In this document: positions 5,189 through 5,225 of the stretch, piece by piece | Position numbering within the stretch: position 1 is the first letter of the stretch | Layout: each line of letters begins with the position of its first letter | Assembly: GCA_001872985.1 (NCBI GenBank) | Contig: MNYA01000079.1 | Location: 1 to 5,225, forward strand | Direction: 5' to 3' | Source of the DNA: a bacterium CG2_30_54_10 | Lineage (GTDB): Bacteria; Muiribacteriota; Ozemobacteria; Ozemobacterales; Ozemobacteraceae | DNA: 5,225 nt | Notes under the pieces: model-generated | What the model saw: only the letters and a program-made list of their open reading frames with translations | Database searches by the model: none | What the model was told of the DNA's origin: nothing | Translations under genes and position numbers: made by a program

Positions 5189-5225
5189 GTTGCGGGCTTT
5201 TTCCTAAAAGTATCCAAAAACCAGA

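Noticed and set aside
5090..5200. Integron attC-like site (GTTTAAC at 5173-5179 fits RYYYAAC)
   Set aside because: No matching GTTRRRY partner was found at a suitable distance, and the arms do not have the attC arrangement.
5014..5217. Minus-strand open frame of 67 codons just upstream of the zinc-protein gene
   Set aside because: It runs straight through the long inverted repeat, which dictates much of its sequence. No good ribosome-binding site or family motif was seen. A small Cys-containing peptide gene cannot be fully excluded.

Overview
The window comes from a bacterial chromosome of roughly balanced base composition. It has compact genes, Shine-Dalgarno sites and recognisable sigma-70-type promoters. 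The bacterial arginyl/leucyl-tRNA--protein transferase (Bpt/Ate type) suggests a Gram-negative or deep-branching lineage. A Desulfobacterota-like or related environmental bacterium would fit, but this is a weak inference and no marker gene settles it.

Left part (1-1199): two divergent genes share a 246-base spacer. On the minus strand, cut by the window edge, is the N-terminus of a metallo-beta-lactamase-fold hydrolase of the RNA-processing exonuclease type (HxHxDH motif). On the plus strand is bpt, which adds a destabilising N-terminal residue to proteins for N-degron proteolysis. Each gene has its own candidate promoter with a 17-base spacer. Between them lies a C/T-rich degenerate tandem repeat of period 8.

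Spacer 1200-1424: an imperfect palindromic element (1266-1330) resembling a dispersed hairpin repeat, a pair of 10-base direct repeats flanking it, a weak promoter, and a Shine-Dalgarno site that is one arm of a small inverted repeat.

Middle part (1425-4227): a tightly coupled three-gene operon. It encodes a divergent ThiL/PurM-superfamily protein (possible ATP-dependent kinase or synthase), a classical short-chain dehydrogenase/reductase, and an extended SDR of the NAD-dependent epimerase/3-beta-HSD/dihydroflavonol-reductase type. The reading frames overlap by 4 and 19 bases, which implies co-translation and a shared pathway. The substrate cannot be told from the sequence; one ATP-using step plus two NAD(P)-dependent redox steps on a small molecule or lipid is the simplest reading.

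Right part (4228-5225): convergent to the operon is a 248-residue cysteine-rich protein with 27 cysteines and 11 CxxC pairs. These fall into three tandem modules, each with the eight-ligand spacing of a cross-brace (FYVE/RING-like) zinc domain. This is the most unusual object in the window. Its upstream region holds a spaced 7-base direct repeat and a long GC-rich inverted repeat (5134-5188) of unknown function.
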